From Shewanella sp. Isolate11 (lineage in GTDB: Bacteria > Pseudomonadota > Gammaproteobacteria > Enterobacterales > Shewanellaceae): DNA of 64,000 bases. Under the pieces are notes generated by a model. That model was not told the origin of the DNA. It was given only the letters and a program-made list of their open reading frames with translations, and ran no database searches. Every line of letters begins with the position of its first letter. The first letter of the stretch is position 1. The stretch lies in NCBI RefSeq assembly GCF_022398315.1, contig NZ_JAKEVF010000002.1, forward strand, positions 347,279 to 411,278, in the 5' to 3' direction. A program made the position numbers and the translations under genes. Shown piece after piece: positions 36,574-46,824 of the stretch.

Positions 36574-38430
36574 CTAAGATCCTTGACGTATTTTTTCTAT
36601 AGCTTGTTTAACTAGAGGCTCATTTTCTGCAAGTAGTTCCTGTAACCGTGCTTTATAGGCATCATTTTCCTCGAAAGGTACGCCGCTTTCGTAAACATCA
36701 GCCATGCGATACATCAATTGTCTATCGTTGGCATTGAAAACATCAATCATCTGTTCAGCTTGTTCTCTTTCAATTCCTAACGCTTCGAAAGCAGAGCGTC
36801 CCATTCGTAAGCTACTGTCATAGGTTTCCCTAATAATGTCACGGCAACCTGATGCATATAAGTCATAAACATGATGACGGTCGACGGCTCGGGCGACGAC
36901 GTGAACGTGAGGGAAATAGTGCGTAACATATCGAACTAACTGAGTGGCTGAGTCCTTCTTATCTATAGCCACAATTAACAGTTTTGCATTCTCAATACCT
37001 GCAGCACTTAGGATATCGGGGCGAGTCGCATCACCAAAGAAATAACGTAACCCAATGCTGGCTAACGCATCGAGTCGCTGATAGTTATAATCGATAACCG
37101 TGGCATGATAGTTTGCCATTTTGAGAATTCTATCGACTAAACCGCCTACGCGGCCAGAACCTGCAATGATGATCTCGCTTTGTTCAGGATAAGCGTATTC
37201 TCTATCAGCATCGCTTTTGACATATCGTGGCGCAATTAGGCGTTGGTAAATAAGAAACAACAGCGGTGATAACAGCATTGATAAGGTGACAACCAATAAC
37301 AATCTCTCAGACAACTCGGCAGGTAATACATTATTAGCAAGGGTAAAGGAGATTAATACAAATCCAAATTCACCCGCTTGTGCCAATCCCATCGCCATTA
37401 ACCATTTTTCAGCACCTTTAATCTGAAAAATTAAACCTAGCAACAACAATACCAGCGTTTTAATGGTAATAAGTGCCAAGGTTAATCCCACAATTGAAGC
37501 AAAATTAGAGGTTAATAAACCGAAATTGATCCCTGCACCCACGGTAATAAAGAATAATCCCAGTAATAAGCCTTTAAAGGGAGCAATATTACTTTCTAGT
37601 TCATGTTTATAGGGAGAGTTGGCAAGCACCACACCCGCAAGAAAGGTTCCTAATGCGGGCGATAAACCGACTAATGACATTATCAAAGCAATACCAATAA
37701 CAAAAAATAACGCGGTGGCAGTAAATAGCTCTCTTAATCTGGCTAGTGCAACAAATCGGAATATTGGCGAAGTAAGGTGGCCGCCACCGAAAACCACTAA
37801 GGCGATAGCGCCTAAAGTGACTAATGTTACTTGCCAAGTTTCGAGTCCAGCAACCAAACTCAAGCTAGCATGTTGATCATCAGAAATAACATTTGTCATC
37901 GCGGCTTGAGTTAACTCAGGTGCTGCCAACATAGGAATAAAAGCTAACATGGGGATAACGGCAATATCTTGTGTAAGCAAAACCGAAAATGATGCTTGTC
38001 CACCATCAGATTTCATTAGACCACGTTCTGACAATGTTTGTAGTACAATGGCAGTAGAGGACATAGAGAGGATCAATCCGATAGTAAGTGCCATCTGCCA
38101 AGATAAGTTTAGTAGAATACCTAGTGCCATTATCGCAAGGGTTGTGAGAACAACTTGACCGCCTCCGAGTCCAAACAGCTGGGTTCGCATCGCCCACAAT
38201 TTTTTAGGTTCTAGCTCTAGGCCAACAATAAACAACATCATGACCACACCAAATTCGGCAAAGTGCTGAATAGACTCCACGTCGACTTTTAACAGTGTGA
38301 GTAACGGACTAATCACGATCCCTGCCAGTAAATAACCGAGTACTGAGCCTAATCCCAATTTGGTCGCAAGAGGTACTGCCACAACACCTGCCATGAGGAA
38401 AATATAGGCAATCAACAAAAAGTCCGTCAT
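36574..38430 (-). CDS. CPA2 monovalent cation:proton antiporter (KefB/KefC-like)
   Basis: This 618-residue membrane protein has about twelve helices in the first 390 residues, with the KefB/C-type motifs GVVMMLFIVGLELEP and SMSSTAIVLQTL and the ion-site region LLTQDIAVIPM. A cytoplasmic RCK domain follows, starting IIIAGSGRVGGLVDRIL (GxGxxG) near residue 408. It exchanges K+ or Na+ for protons; in E. coli the family is gated by glutathione conjugates. No KefF/KefG ancillary gene is adjacent, so I do not assign a Kef symbol. Confidence 0.88.
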   Translation of the reverse strand: MTDFLLIAYIFLMAGVVAVPLATKLGLGSVLGYLLAGIVISPLLTLLKVDVESIQHFAEFGVVMMLFIVGLELEPKKLWAMRTQLFGLGGGQVVLTTLAIMALGILLNLSWQMALTIGLILSMSSTAIVLQTLSERGLMKSDGGQASFSVLLTQDIAVIPMLAFIPMLAAPELTQAAMTNVISDDQHASLSLVAGLETWQVTLVTLGAIALVVFGGGHLTSPIFRFVALARLRELFTATALFFVIGIALIMSLVGLSPALGTFLAGVVLANSPYKHELESNIAPFKGLLLGLFFITVGAGINFGLLTSNFASIVGLTLALITIKTLVLLLLGLIFQIKGAEKWLMAMGLAQAGEFGFVLISFTLANNVLPAELSERLLLVVTLSMLLSPLLFLIYQRLIAPRYVKSDADREYAYPEQSEIIIAGSGRVGGLVDRILKMANYHATVIDYNYQRLDALASIGLRYFFGDATRPDILSAAGIENAKLLIVAIDKKDSATQLVRYVTHYFPHVHVVARAVDRHHVYDLYASGCRDIIRETYDSSLRMGRSAFEALGIEREQAEQMIDVFNANDRQLMYRMADVYESGVPFEENDAYKARLQELLAENEPLVKQAIEKIRQGS

Positions 38431-38947
38431 ACATCATGCTCCTAAAAAGCTCTAGCTAGTAATGCTCATAATCAGTATGTTTATTAAAAACATAACAACT
38501 ATAGACTGTATTAATGAATAAAAAATGGTGTAAATAAAGTTAACACCAAAATGTTAAGCACGATGGATATGATCAGAATAGATGTCGTCAGATGTAAATG
38601 GGCGAGAGCAGGGGAGTTGTATAAAAATTTGAATAGAAAGAGGGCAAGGCTTTTATAAATAATGTTACTCAATCATAAAATGTCAGTATCAGCTCATGTA
38701 ATGTACAAGCCGATATTGTTCGAATTTGTTTGATGACTTTTATTGGTGTCTGTATCAGCGGATTAACCAAATATTCAAATAAAAGATGACCTCGGTATTG
38801 CTCTAGCGATACTTGCTGTTAGCTCAAGGGCATGTGATCTAAGCTAAATATGGCAAATTTACTGATTGAAACAGACCTTTTACTTTGAGTCGTAGGTTAA
38901 AAACAATATAATCATACAATAATATTAATTAGCAAACAGGTTGAACA
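38431..38947. other. 517 bp gap between divergent antiporter and GH43 genes
   Basis: I see no convincing gene. It contains two promoter regions. Small inverted repeats are visible: ATGTTT/AAACAT around 38477-38493 and GGTGT/ACACC around 38529-38549. None matches a known operator clearly. Confidence 0.4.
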
Positions 38948-39949
38948 ATGACGTTAGCAACAAACAGCCCGTTAGTAGAACAACGTGCCGATCCTTTCGC
39001 CTACAAACACACAGATGGTTTCTACTATTTCACTGGCTCTGTACCGACTTATGACCGTATCGAACTCAGAAAGTCAAAAACCTTAGACGGTTTAAAAAGC
39101 GCTGAAACATTTGATATCTGGTTTAAACATGAAACAGGCCCCATGAGTCGTCATATCTGGGCACCAGAAATCCATTATCTTGACGGTAAATGGTATATCT
39201 ACTTTGCTGCTAGTGAAGAAGAAGACATCTGGGCATTACGTCCATACGTACTAGAGTGCAAAGGTCAAGATCCACTCAACGATGAATGGATTGAGTTAGG
39301 CATGATGCAAGCCTCTGATGACGATAATAAATCTTTTATAGATTTCTCACTCGATGCAACTATCTTTGAAAACAACGGCAAGCGTTATTTTTGTTGGGCA
39401 GAGAAAACCGGTGGCCAATTTGCAGCATCGAACCTTTACCTTGCTGAAATGGAATCGCCAATCAAGCTGAAAACCACTCAGTTTATGTTAACGACTCCTG
39501 ATTATGATTGGGAAAGAATCGATTTTTGGGTAAACGAAGGGCCTGCAGTGCTCAAGCATAACGGCAAAATCTTTATCACGTTTTCTGCCAGTGCGACAGG
39601 TGCTTGTTATTGTATGGGCTATATGGAAGCCGATGAAAATGCAGATTTGTTAGATCGTAATTCGTGGAAGAAAACTCGTCAGCCAGTGTTAGTAACGGAT
39701 TATGATAAGAAGATTTACGGCCCAGGGCATAACAGTTTTACTGTAGCTGAAGATGGTGTCACACCTATTTGTGTTTACCATGCTCGTGATTATGAAGCCG
39801 CAGTAGGTGACCCGAATGTGGTACCAAAAACAGATACTCGTCCGCTTGAAGAGATAGTCAAAGACCCTCTGTACGATCCAAATCGCCATGCGCGCATGTT
39901 AGAAGTAAAGTTTGATACTGACGGAAAACCTTTATTCGAACTTTACTAA
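38948..39949 (+). CDS. Glycoside hydrolase family 43 protein, cytoplasmic
   Basis: This 333-residue protein has the five-bladed propeller hallmarks of GH43. The catalytic base lies in QRADPFAYKHTDGFYYFTGS (aspartate about residue 16), HIWAPEIHYLDGKWYIYFAA follows, with the second aspartate in FSLDATIFENNGKRYF and the acid in FWVNEGPAVLKHNGKIFI (glutamate about 200). The group removes arabinose or xylose from oligosaccharides. No signal peptide is present, so it would act on imported sugars. No transporter or other pentose gene is adjacent, which makes it an orphan. Confidence 0.85.
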   Translation: MTLATNSPLVEQRADPFAYKHTDGFYYFTGSVPTYDRIELRKSKTLDGLKSAETFDIWFKHETGPMSRHIWAPEIHYLDGKWYIYFAASEEEDIWALRPYVLECKGQDPLNDEWIELGMMQASDDDNKSFIDFSLDATIFENNGKRYFCWAEKTGGQFAASNLYLAEMESPIKLKTTQFMLTTPDYDWERIDFWVNEGPAVLKHNGKIFITFSASATGACYCMGYMEADENADLLDRNSWKKTRQPVLVTDYDKKIYGPGHNSFTVAEDGVTPICVYHARDYEAAVGDPNVVPKTDTRPLEEIVKDPLYDPNRHARMLEVKFDTDGKPLFELY

Positions 39950-39975
39950 TATTTTTCAAATAGATAATAGATAGA

Positions 39976-40010
39976 AAAAGGCTGACATACATTAGGAGTC
40001 GGCCTTTTTT
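39976..40010 (+). terminator. Rho-independent terminator of the GH43 gene
   Basis: Stem AAGGCTGAC/GTCGGCCTT (one T-G pair) around an 11 nt loop, followed by TTTT, 27 bp beyond the stop. Confidence 0.8.
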
Positions 40011-40263
40011 ATGTTCAACAGGCGATTTAACATAATATACATTGTACGCAGTTTTATGTGTGGGGATTAGAAGGTGCCAATAACGTTACTTATCGGCATT
40101 CGCGCGTCATTTTTCCTGCACTCAGGCTTCGCTCGTCGTCATTCCTTGCTACCTCAAGTATCGATGGGATCGCATTTAGTGATTGCTCAAAGTTCTCCAT
40201 GTTAATTGGGACCCGATTAGCACATGGCAACTGCAAAAGATAATGATTATATGAGACTCTCGT

Positions 40264-40333
40264 GCGCGCTCCTACGTGAAATCTAATGTATAACGCCTCA
40301 AGATTCTAACTAGATTTTACGTAGCAACGCGCG
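40264..40333. repeat. Imperfect inverted repeat, about 20 bp arms
   Basis: The left arm GCGCGCTCCTACGTGAAATCT and the complement of the right arm (40312-40333) share CGCGC, CTACGT and AAATCT with two or three differences. About 27 bp separate the arms. No A/T tail follows, so it is not a standard terminator; it resembles the ends of a small non-autonomous element or a structured RNA. Confidence 0.45.
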
Positions 40334-40482
40334 AATATTAATCATTGTTTACTGTAACGCTAACGAACTGGTCTGGTACATGACCACCATTGAAAGCTTA
40401 ACTGAAAGCCCTAGAGCTTAAAATGCCAACTATTGAATAAGTCAGGTGCAGGAGTGTTTTCTTTAATTAATCTAATTTATAT

Positions 40483-40508
40483 AACTGAAATCTTAAACTG
40501 AAATCTTA
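40483..40508. repeat. Tandem 13 bp duplication
   Basis: AACTGAAATCTTA occurs twice in direct tandem with no spacer. It lies 185 bp upstream of the lon-like gene and is probably a replication slippage product. Confidence 0.8.
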
Positions 40509-40693
40509 AGATGATAAGCCTTATGTTTATTAGATAAAAAACACAGGACCGTTAATTTGGCTTTTCATCAGACTTTTGTCTATTTAATAAGCGATCAATG
40601 TTAATTTGGTGTTAACTAGCTAATTAACTACTGAAATTTAAAATTTACATGCCTACACTGGATTAAACTTTTGTCATACGAGGTAAATCCTAT

Positions 40694-43090
40694 ATGCCCT
40701 TTTCTCCTCTTTCCAGTGACAAGCTTTATCGCCCCTCAACCTTGTCTGGTTTAGAAGCCAGCGTTAAGTCGACCAAACATCTAACGCCACTTACTGAAAT
40801 TGTTGGTCAAGATCGTGCTCAGCAAGCCGTAGAGTTTGCTATGTCAATGAAAGATAAAGGTTATAATATCTATGCCATCGGTCGAAATGGTTTAGGTAAA
40901 CGTACCATGGTGATGCGCTATTTAGACCGTTACGATCCCAATGGCCATCATCCTTTGTATGATTGGTGTTATGTCGTCAACTTTGATGATGCTAGAACAC
41001 CAAAAGTGTTAAAACTACCTCAAGGCCAAGGACAACAGTTTAAAAAAGACATTGAGAATTTAATGCAACGTCTGGTTAAAGCCTTGCCACTGGCTTTCGA
41101 TAACGAAATCTATTACACCCGTGCGGAAAAGTTAAAATCTGAATTAGCCTCAAAACAAGAATCAGCATTAACACAACTGACAACTGAAGCCGCAGCCAAA
41201 GACATCAGCTTAAGTATTACTCCCCAAGGCAGCTATGAGCTGGTTGCCATGAACGGAGAAGAACCACATACCGATGAATCATTTAATGCCTTATCCACTA
41301 AACAACAACAACAGCTCGAGAAGCAGATAGGTGTTTTAGAATCAAAACTGCGTGAAGTGGTACGTAAGTTTACCCTGTGGGAAGAAAAGTATTTAGATAA
41401 GCAACAAAAGCAAGATGAGCAAGTAGCTCAGGATGTGTTGATCCACCTGATTGAACCTTTAAAGAAAAGCTATGAAAAATATCCTGAAGTCAAAGCGCAT
41501 CTCAATGAAATGCATAAGGATATCACCGACAACTTAGATATTTTTTTAGAGCAAAATGAAGAGCAAGTCGCCCTCTCCTATGCTTCACTTGAGAAAAAGA
41601 TGCCGAGGCGCTATCAAGTAAATGTCTTGGTGAATCATCAGCAACTCACTATGCCTATTGTGATTGAAGAAAGCCCGAATTATCACAATATCTTCGGCTA
41701 TATAGAAAACGCCACCTTTAAAGGCACCATCTTTTCAGACTTCTCATTAATACGAGCAGGTAGTCTACACAAGGCGAATGGCGGCGTACTGATGATAGAT
41801 GCTGTTAAGGTTCTCGAGCAGCCCTATGTTTGGGACGGACTTAAACGTGCACTTCGTTCGAGAAAATTAAGTTTGAGTTCGCTGGAAAGAGAAGTCACTT
41901 TATCGGGTACGATTTCTTTAGATCCAGAAGCAATTCCATTGGATGTAAAAATCATCTTGTTTGGCGACTATCAGACGTATCAACTGCTACAGCATTACGA
42001 TCCAGAATTTAAAGAGCTATTTAGGGTTACAGCAGACTTTGAAGATGAAATGCCACGCACCGATCAATCCGAAGCCTTATATGCACAATTTATTTCGAGC
42101 ATAGTGCACGATAATAAAATGCTGCATTGTGATCGTGGTGCTATCAAACGCATCATCGAGTTCAGCGCAAGACAAGCAGACGCACAGAATAAGTTATCAT
42201 TACATTCTGCTGATATCGCCAACTTGTTACGCGAAACTAATTATGTTGCTAAGTCAGGTAATTCAAACATGATCCGTGCCAGTCATGTTGAGCAGGCATT
42301 ACATAATCATACCTTGCGAGTGTGTCGCCTTAGAGATCATGTGATGCAAAGTTTCATCAATGGCACCACATTAATCGATACTCAAGATGCTGTTGTAGGT
42401 CAAATCAATGCGTTATCGGTTATTGCAACGTCTGATCATCAATTTGGTGCACCTAATAGAATAACGGCAAGCACGTCTTTTGGTGATGGCCAAGTATTTG
42501 ATATTGAGAGAAAGGTTGAGCTAGGCGGCAGTATACATTCTAAAGGTGTGATGATTTTGACGTCTTACCTAGCAAGTGTTTTAGGTAAAACAGACAAGAT
42601 CCCGCTATCGACTCACCTCACCTTCGAACAAAACTATGCTGGAGTCGATGGTGATAGTGCGTCGATGGCTGAGTTTTGCGCTATTATCTCAGCCTTTGCC
42701 AACTTGCCATTAAGACAAGACATCGCCATTACGGGCTCGATGAATCAATTTGGTCAGGCACAACCCATAGGTGGCGTTAATGAAAAGATCGAAGGCTTTT
42801 TCGATGTTTGTAAGATTAAGGGCCGTTGCGATTCCCAAGGTGTGATAATCCCAGCTTCTAACGTACAAAATTTGATGTTAAGAGCCGAGATTGTTGAGGC
42901 CGTTAAACATGGTCGTTTTTCTATATGGGCGGTTAAGCATGTGTCTGAAGCGGTTAAATTGTTAACAGGATTAGATGCGGGTGAACGTGATTTCGAATTT
43001 GAAGATTATAAAGACGATACAGTATTCGGTATCGCTGATAAGCGTTTAAAGAAATTACGAGCCCATATAAAGCAACAAACTAAAAAATAA
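40694..43090 (+). CDS. Lon-type ATP-dependent protease (LonB/YcbZ family)
   Basis: The 798-residue protein combines an N-terminal ATPase region (Walker A-like GRNGLGKRT, residues 63-71; NGGVLMIDAVKVLEQ as the Walker B area) with a long coiled-coil insertion (about 140-290, rich in K, E and Q). A C-terminal S16 Lon protease domain follows. The Ser-Lys dyad is Ser655 in GVDGDSASM and Lys698 in GGVNEKIEGF, with the usual 43-residue spacing. It differs from classical Lon in lacking the N-terminal substrate domain and matches the YcbZ group. Start ATG with GAGG upstream; monocistronic. Confidence 0.9.
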   Translation: MPFSPLSSDKLYRPSTLSGLEASVKSTKHLTPLTEIVGQDRAQQAVEFAMSMKDKGYNIYAIGRNGLGKRTMVMRYLDRYDPNGHHPLYDWCYVVNFDDARTPKVLKLPQGQGQQFKKDIENLMQRLVKALPLAFDNEIYYTRAEKLKSELASKQESALTQLTTEAAAKDISLSITPQGSYELVAMNGEEPHTDESFNALSTKQQQQLEKQIGVLESKLREVVRKFTLWEEKYLDKQQKQDEQVAQDVLIHLIEPLKKSYEKYPEVKAHLNEMHKDITDNLDIFLEQNEEQVALSYASLEKKMPRRYQVNVLVNHQQLTMPIVIEESPNYHNIFGYIENATFKGTIFSDFSLIRAGSLHKANGGVLMIDAVKVLEQPYVWDGLKRALRSRKLSLSSLEREVTLSGTISLDPEAIPLDVKIILFGDYQTYQLLQHYDPEFKELFRVTADFEDEMPRTDQSEALYAQFISSIVHDNKMLHCDRGAIKRIIEFSARQADAQNKLSLHSADIANLLRETNYVAKSGNSNMIRASHVEQALHNHTLRVCRLRDHVMQSFINGTTLIDTQDAVVGQINALSVIATSDHQFGAPNRITASTSFGDGQVFDIERKVELGGSIHSKGVMILTSYLASVLGKTDKIPLSTHLTFEQNYAGVDGDSASMAEFCAIISAFANLPLRQDIAITGSMNQFGQAQPIGGVNEKIEGFFDVCKIKGRCDSQGVIIPASNVQNLMLRAEIVEAVKHGRFSIWAVKHVSEAVKLLTGLDAGERDFEFEDYKDDTVFGIADKRLKKLRAHIKQQTKK

Positions 43091-43095
43091 TCATA

Positions 43096-43127
43096 AAAAA
43101 ACCACCTCAACTGAGGTGGTTTTTTAA
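43096..43127. terminator. Bidirectional terminator between lon-like and ppaC genes
   Basis: Hairpin ACCACCTCA/TGAGGTGGT with A- and T-runs on both sides, between two converging genes. Confidence 0.9.
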
Positions 43128-43155
43128 GCTGACTTAGCAATTATTACAAAAGTAT

Positions 43156-44076
43156 TTATGCAAATACGTCTTGCAGAGCTGGTACTACTTGTTTTTTACG
43201 GCTTAATACACCATCTAACCAAACTCGGCCATTTTCAGTGGCTTTGCCATAAGCGCGTGAAGTCAATTCGCTGTCATCAGATACAACTAACATTTCAGAA
43301 CCTTCTTTCATGATATCCGTTAGCAATAACAAAACGCTGTGACGGTTACCTTCGGCTTTTAATGCGGCAATGTCGGCTTCAAGTGAAGCTTTAATATCAT
43401 CAAATACAGACAGGTCAATAACTTCTAATTGACCGATACCAATTAGGTTACCGTTCATGTTGAAGTCTTTGAAATCACGCATGACTAGGTCACGAGCTGG
43501 CGTGCCTTCCACGGCTGATTTCACTTTAAACATTTCCATGCCTAATGCTTTGTAATCTTCTACACCTGCGATCTCTGCAAGTGCTTCAACACATTTAATA
43601 TCAGCTGTGGTACAAGTTGGCGATTTGAAGATTACTGTGTCACTTAAGATAGCGCAAAGCATGATGCCAGCGATATCTTTTGGTATTTCTACATTGTAGA
43701 AATCGTACATCATTTTAATCACTGTGTTGCTGCAGCCAACAGGACGGATCCAGCATTCCAGCGGAGTAGATGTCGTGAGATCACCCAACTTATGATGATC
43801 GACAATACCCACAATCGTCGCTTCGGCAATATCATCCGGCGCTTGAGTTAGCTCAGAGTGGTCAACAATATAAACTTGTTCACCTGCGTAGCTTTCTTTA
43901 TAGAGTGGCGCTTCAAAGCCGAAACGTTCAAGAATAAAAGCCGTTTCTGGTGATGGTTCACCAAGACGAGCCGCTACGGCTTCTTCACCGATCTGGTTTT
44001 TAAGATAAGCAAGTGCAATTGCGCCGCAAATTGAATCTGAATCAGGGACCTTATGGCCGACTACATAGATTGGCAT
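43156..44076 (-). CDS. ppaC: Manganese-dependent inorganic pyrophosphatase (family II)
   Basis: This 306-residue DHH phosphoesterase has the metal motifs GHKVPDSDS (His8, Asp12, Asp14), VDHSELTQ and IVDHHKLGD, and a DHHA2 C-terminal domain ending in GVLSRKKQVVP, the substrate-binding RKKQ. It hydrolyses pyrophosphate to phosphate in the cytoplasm, driving biosynthetic reactions. Family II enzymes are patchily distributed in gammaproteobacteria but common in Shewanella and Vibrio. ATG start; single gene. Confidence 0.95.
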   Translation of the reverse strand: MPIYVVGHKVPDSDSICGAIALAYLKNQIGEEAVAARLGEPSPETAFILERFGFEAPLYKESYAGEQVYIVDHSELTQAPDDIAEATIVGIVDHHKLGDLTTSTPLECWIRPVGCSNTVIKMMYDFYNVEIPKDIAGIMLCAILSDTVIFKSPTCTTADIKCVEALAEIAGVEDYKALGMEMFKVKSAVEGTPARDLVMRDFKDFNMNGNLIGIGQLEVIDLSVFDDIKASLEADIAALKAEGNRHSVLLLLTDIMKEGSEMLVVSDDSELTSRAYGKATENGRVWLDGVLSRKKQVVPALQDVFA

Positions 44077-44202
44077 AGTTAACTCTCACAAGAAATTTTG
44101 CGGCATTTTAGCAAACTCAAAACAAATTTACATTAGCCAGTTTTGATTAATTATATCGGTTTTGGCGATAAATATCAGTTTGTTAATTTTCTCTATTGAA
44201 AT

Positions 44203-44226
44203 AAAGCCCGCATTTAGCGGGCTTTT
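44203..44226 (-). terminator. Rho-independent terminator of the M1 aminopeptidase gene
   Basis: Stem AAAGCCCGC/GCGGGCTTT around ATTTA, 25 bp beyond the aminopeptidase stop. Confidence 0.85.
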
Positions 44227-44250
44227 AAAATTAGTTAAATAAACTTGATG

Positions 44251-46824
44251 TTATTTAAGAAATTTATCAACACTCGCCTGCTCTCTTGCTTTTAGCTTAA
44301 CGCAGTTATTTACCTGTTCTTCTAACTTCGCTAGCGATCTTGCATAACCTGGAACTTGCTCTGCTTTCGGCTTAAAGAATGCGTTGGCACGCTCAAGAGG
44401 CTCAAGCTTACAGCCGCCACCTAGGTAGGCTGGTATGCGAGGAAGTGCAAATGGAGGTAGTTTCGCTGCTAACGCATCATAGTTTGTATAGGCCCAATCA
44501 CGGAAAGCCGTTTGACGGGCTTCAGTATAATCTTGACCGCCGAACAGATAACTTAGATCTGGCGCTAAAATATGTTCGCTTAAGCTATAAGCCAAGACTG
44601 CTTGTTGTGCTTTACCAGCTGGGGCATAACCTAACGCATGTAATAAATGAGTTCGCTTTTGTGGATCTTTAGTGGTTTCAAATGCGCCTTGCACTTGCTG
44701 TAAAAACGCCACATCCCCATTAAATACGGCAATGGCTAAGTAAGTGCCGATAAGGTAGCTATCTGACTCTCCTTCTCCCTTGAGATAAGCTAAGCTTTGG
44801 GCTTTAGCGGTATTTATAATGGCTTTATCTTGGCCTTCAAAGCCAAGTAATGAAATAAGCGTTGGACGTAATTTGCTGATCTGTGCATCTTCACCGGCTT
44901 TAGTGACTAGCCCATAACGCTTAATGGCTAGCTCTGCTCGAGCGGTAATAAATTTAGCCCATAGTTCACTGTTACTGTTATCGACAAAAGTGCCCTTTTT
45001 AGACTGTAAGTAACCTAATGCGGTAGAAACAATCTGTGGGTGCTGATCGTTAACAAATTCACCTAAGGTTTTAAGTAGATCACCACCTGAGATATAACCT
45101 GCATCTAACAGTGCATCCGCAGCAGAAATCAATGCTTTACGCTCACGAGTGTTTAGACCCTCTTTCGCATTAGCTAACAATGCCTGCATCTGCTGTTGAT
45201 CTAATAACCAGCGATAATAGCCCATACCTTGACCGTCTGGGAAAACCCAAGTTGGTTTAAATGGCAGTTCGAAAGTTTGGGTTTGCTTATCCAATAACAG
45301 GGTTAACTCTTTAGATTGCTTACCATTACCGATTTTGATTGAAACAGGAACGGTCCACATTTGTGCTGGCGCTTTAGTACCTGCAGTAACAAAACGCTGC
45401 TGACTCAAGGTTAACTTATTACCTTTGATGTCGGCTGTAATTAATGGATAAGATGATTGTTCGATGAAGGTCTTGAGCACCTTAGCGACATCTTTACCTG
45501 AAGCCTTGGCTAACGCATTCCATAAATCATCTGCGGTGGTATTTTGATAAGCATGGTCTCTGATATAATTGCGGATACCAGTGCGGAAAGCTTCTTCACC
45601 TATCCAGTTTTCAACCATAGACAGCACTGCCTCACCTTTGCTGTAAGCGAGTCCCAAACCATCCATAATGTCGGCTTCAGTTTTAATTGGCTTACGAATA
45701 GGCTTAGTCGATAAACGAGCATCGAGGCCCATAACATTGTTTTTCGACAGGCGTAAATTAGACTCAAACTCTGGATGAACTTGATAAGTGATTTTAGCCG
45801 CCATCCAACTGGCGAAAGCTTCGTTTAACCACAAGTCATTCCACCATGCCATGGTGACTAAGTTGCCGTACCATTGATGAGCCAGTTCATGGGCTATAAC
45901 AGACACACTACGTTGCTTGGCATTTTGAGTGGCATTTTTGTCATCAACCAGAATGATATCTTCTCGATAAGTGACTAATCCGGCATTTTCCATGGCACCA
46001 AATGGAAACTCAGGTACAGCAACGGTATCTAATTTGGGGTATGGATAATCAACACCGAAATAATCTTCTAAGGCACTTAGAATGACTGGCATCTGCTTGG
46101 CAGCATACTCAGCCATCTCAATTTTACCCTTGGTGGTGATGACCCGACCCGGAACTTTCATACCTTTAACTTCAAGTTCTTCGAACTGACCTACGGCAAA
46201 TGCCACTAAATAAGAAGGAATAGGCTTAGTTTGTGCAAATGTATGAGTGGTGAAACCATCTTTACTAGACACTGAAATTTCAGGAGTGTTGCTATACACC
46301 TTTTCGCTACTAGGAGCAGTGATTGTTACTTGAAAAGGAATTTTATAGCTTGGTTCATCAAACACAGGAAATGCGCGACGAGCATCGCTCATTTCAAACT
46401 GGGTAAATAGATAAGGCAAGCCAGCATCTATGGTCTTATATAATCCAACTGATTGACGATTATAAGGTGCGCTGAAATCCAATGATAAGGTATAGCTGCC
46501 CGCTTTGATCTCATGATCGCAATGCAGTTGTACTATGCCAGTATCGAGCATTTTTGCGGTCATATCGCACTGCCCTGCACCGCCAAGCTTGATATCGCTT
46601 GCTGTGTAAGCAACACCATTTAATTCGATGATATGGGTATTATCGAGTACATCTAACTTTATTTCAGTTGAACCAGTAAAGTTATCTTTCGCTGGGTCTA
46701 AGGTTAGCTTAACGGCTTGTGAAATAGGTTTAGCAACCTTGTTCAATACAAATTCATTAGCGCTCAACGCAGTGCTGCCAAACAGTGCGGCAGACACTAA
46801 ACCAATAGTGGATATACGGTACAT
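44251..46824 (-). CDS. Exported M1 family metalloaminopeptidase
   Basis: The 857 residues begin with a signal peptide (MYRISTIGLVSAALFGSTALSA). The exopeptidase signature GAMENAG is at 276-282 and the zinc site is HELAH (His312, Glu313, His316) with Glu335 in WLNEAF. A C-terminal helical ERAP1-like domain follows. It should remove N-terminal residues from peptides in the periplasm or outside; this distinguishes it from cytoplasmic PepN, so I do not use that symbol. ATG start preceded by AAGGA at good spacing. Single gene. Confidence 0.92.
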   Translation of the reverse strand: MYRISTIGLVSAALFGSTALSANEFVLNKVAKPISQAVKLTLDPAKDNFTGSTEIKLDVLDNTHIIELNGVAYTASDIKLGGAGQCDMTAKMLDTGIVQLHCDHEIKAGSYTLSLDFSAPYNRQSVGLYKTIDAGLPYLFTQFEMSDARRAFPVFDEPSYKIPFQVTITAPSSEKVYSNTPEISVSSKDGFTTHTFAQTKPIPSYLVAFAVGQFEELEVKGMKVPGRVITTKGKIEMAEYAAKQMPVILSALEDYFGVDYPYPKLDTVAVPEFPFGAMENAGLVTYREDIILVDDKNATQNAKQRSVSVIAHELAHQWYGNLVTMAWWNDLWLNEAFASWMAAKITYQVHPEFESNLRLSKNNVMGLDARLSTKPIRKPIKTEADIMDGLGLAYSKGEAVLSMVENWIGEEAFRTGIRNYIRDHAYQNTTADDLWNALAKASGKDVAKVLKTFIEQSSYPLITADIKGNKLTLSQQRFVTAGTKAPAQMWTVPVSIKIGNGKQSKELTLLLDKQTQTFELPFKPTWVFPDGQGMGYYRWLLDQQQMQALLANAKEGLNTRERKALISAADALLDAGYISGGDLLKTLGEFVNDQHPQIVSTALGYLQSKKGTFVDNSNSELWAKFITARAELAIKRYGLVTKAGEDAQISKLRPTLISLLGFEGQDKAIINTAKAQSLAYLKGEGESDSYLIGTYLAIAVFNGDVAFLQQVQGAFETTKDPQKRTHLLHALGYAPAGKAQQAVLAYSLSEHILAPDLSYLFGGQDYTEARQTAFRDWAYTNYDALAAKLPPFALPRIPAYLGGGCKLEPLERANAFFKPKAEQVPGYARSLAKLEEQVNNCVKLKAREQASVDKFLK

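Larger units (their letters stand above)
39950..40693. other. 744 bp gap, the largest in the window
   Basis: After the GH43 terminator there is no supported gene. The region has a different texture from its flanks: a GC-richer patch with many CpG steps (about 40090-40160), an imperfect 20 bp inverted repeat (40264-40333) and an exact tandem 13-mer (40483-40508). It may be a remnant of a lost gene or small element. The last 100 bp must hold the lon-like promoter. Confidence 0.45.

Noticed and set aside
40058..40243. A 61-codon open frame in the large gap
   Set aside because: Atypical start, no ribosome-binding site and no recognisable protein character.
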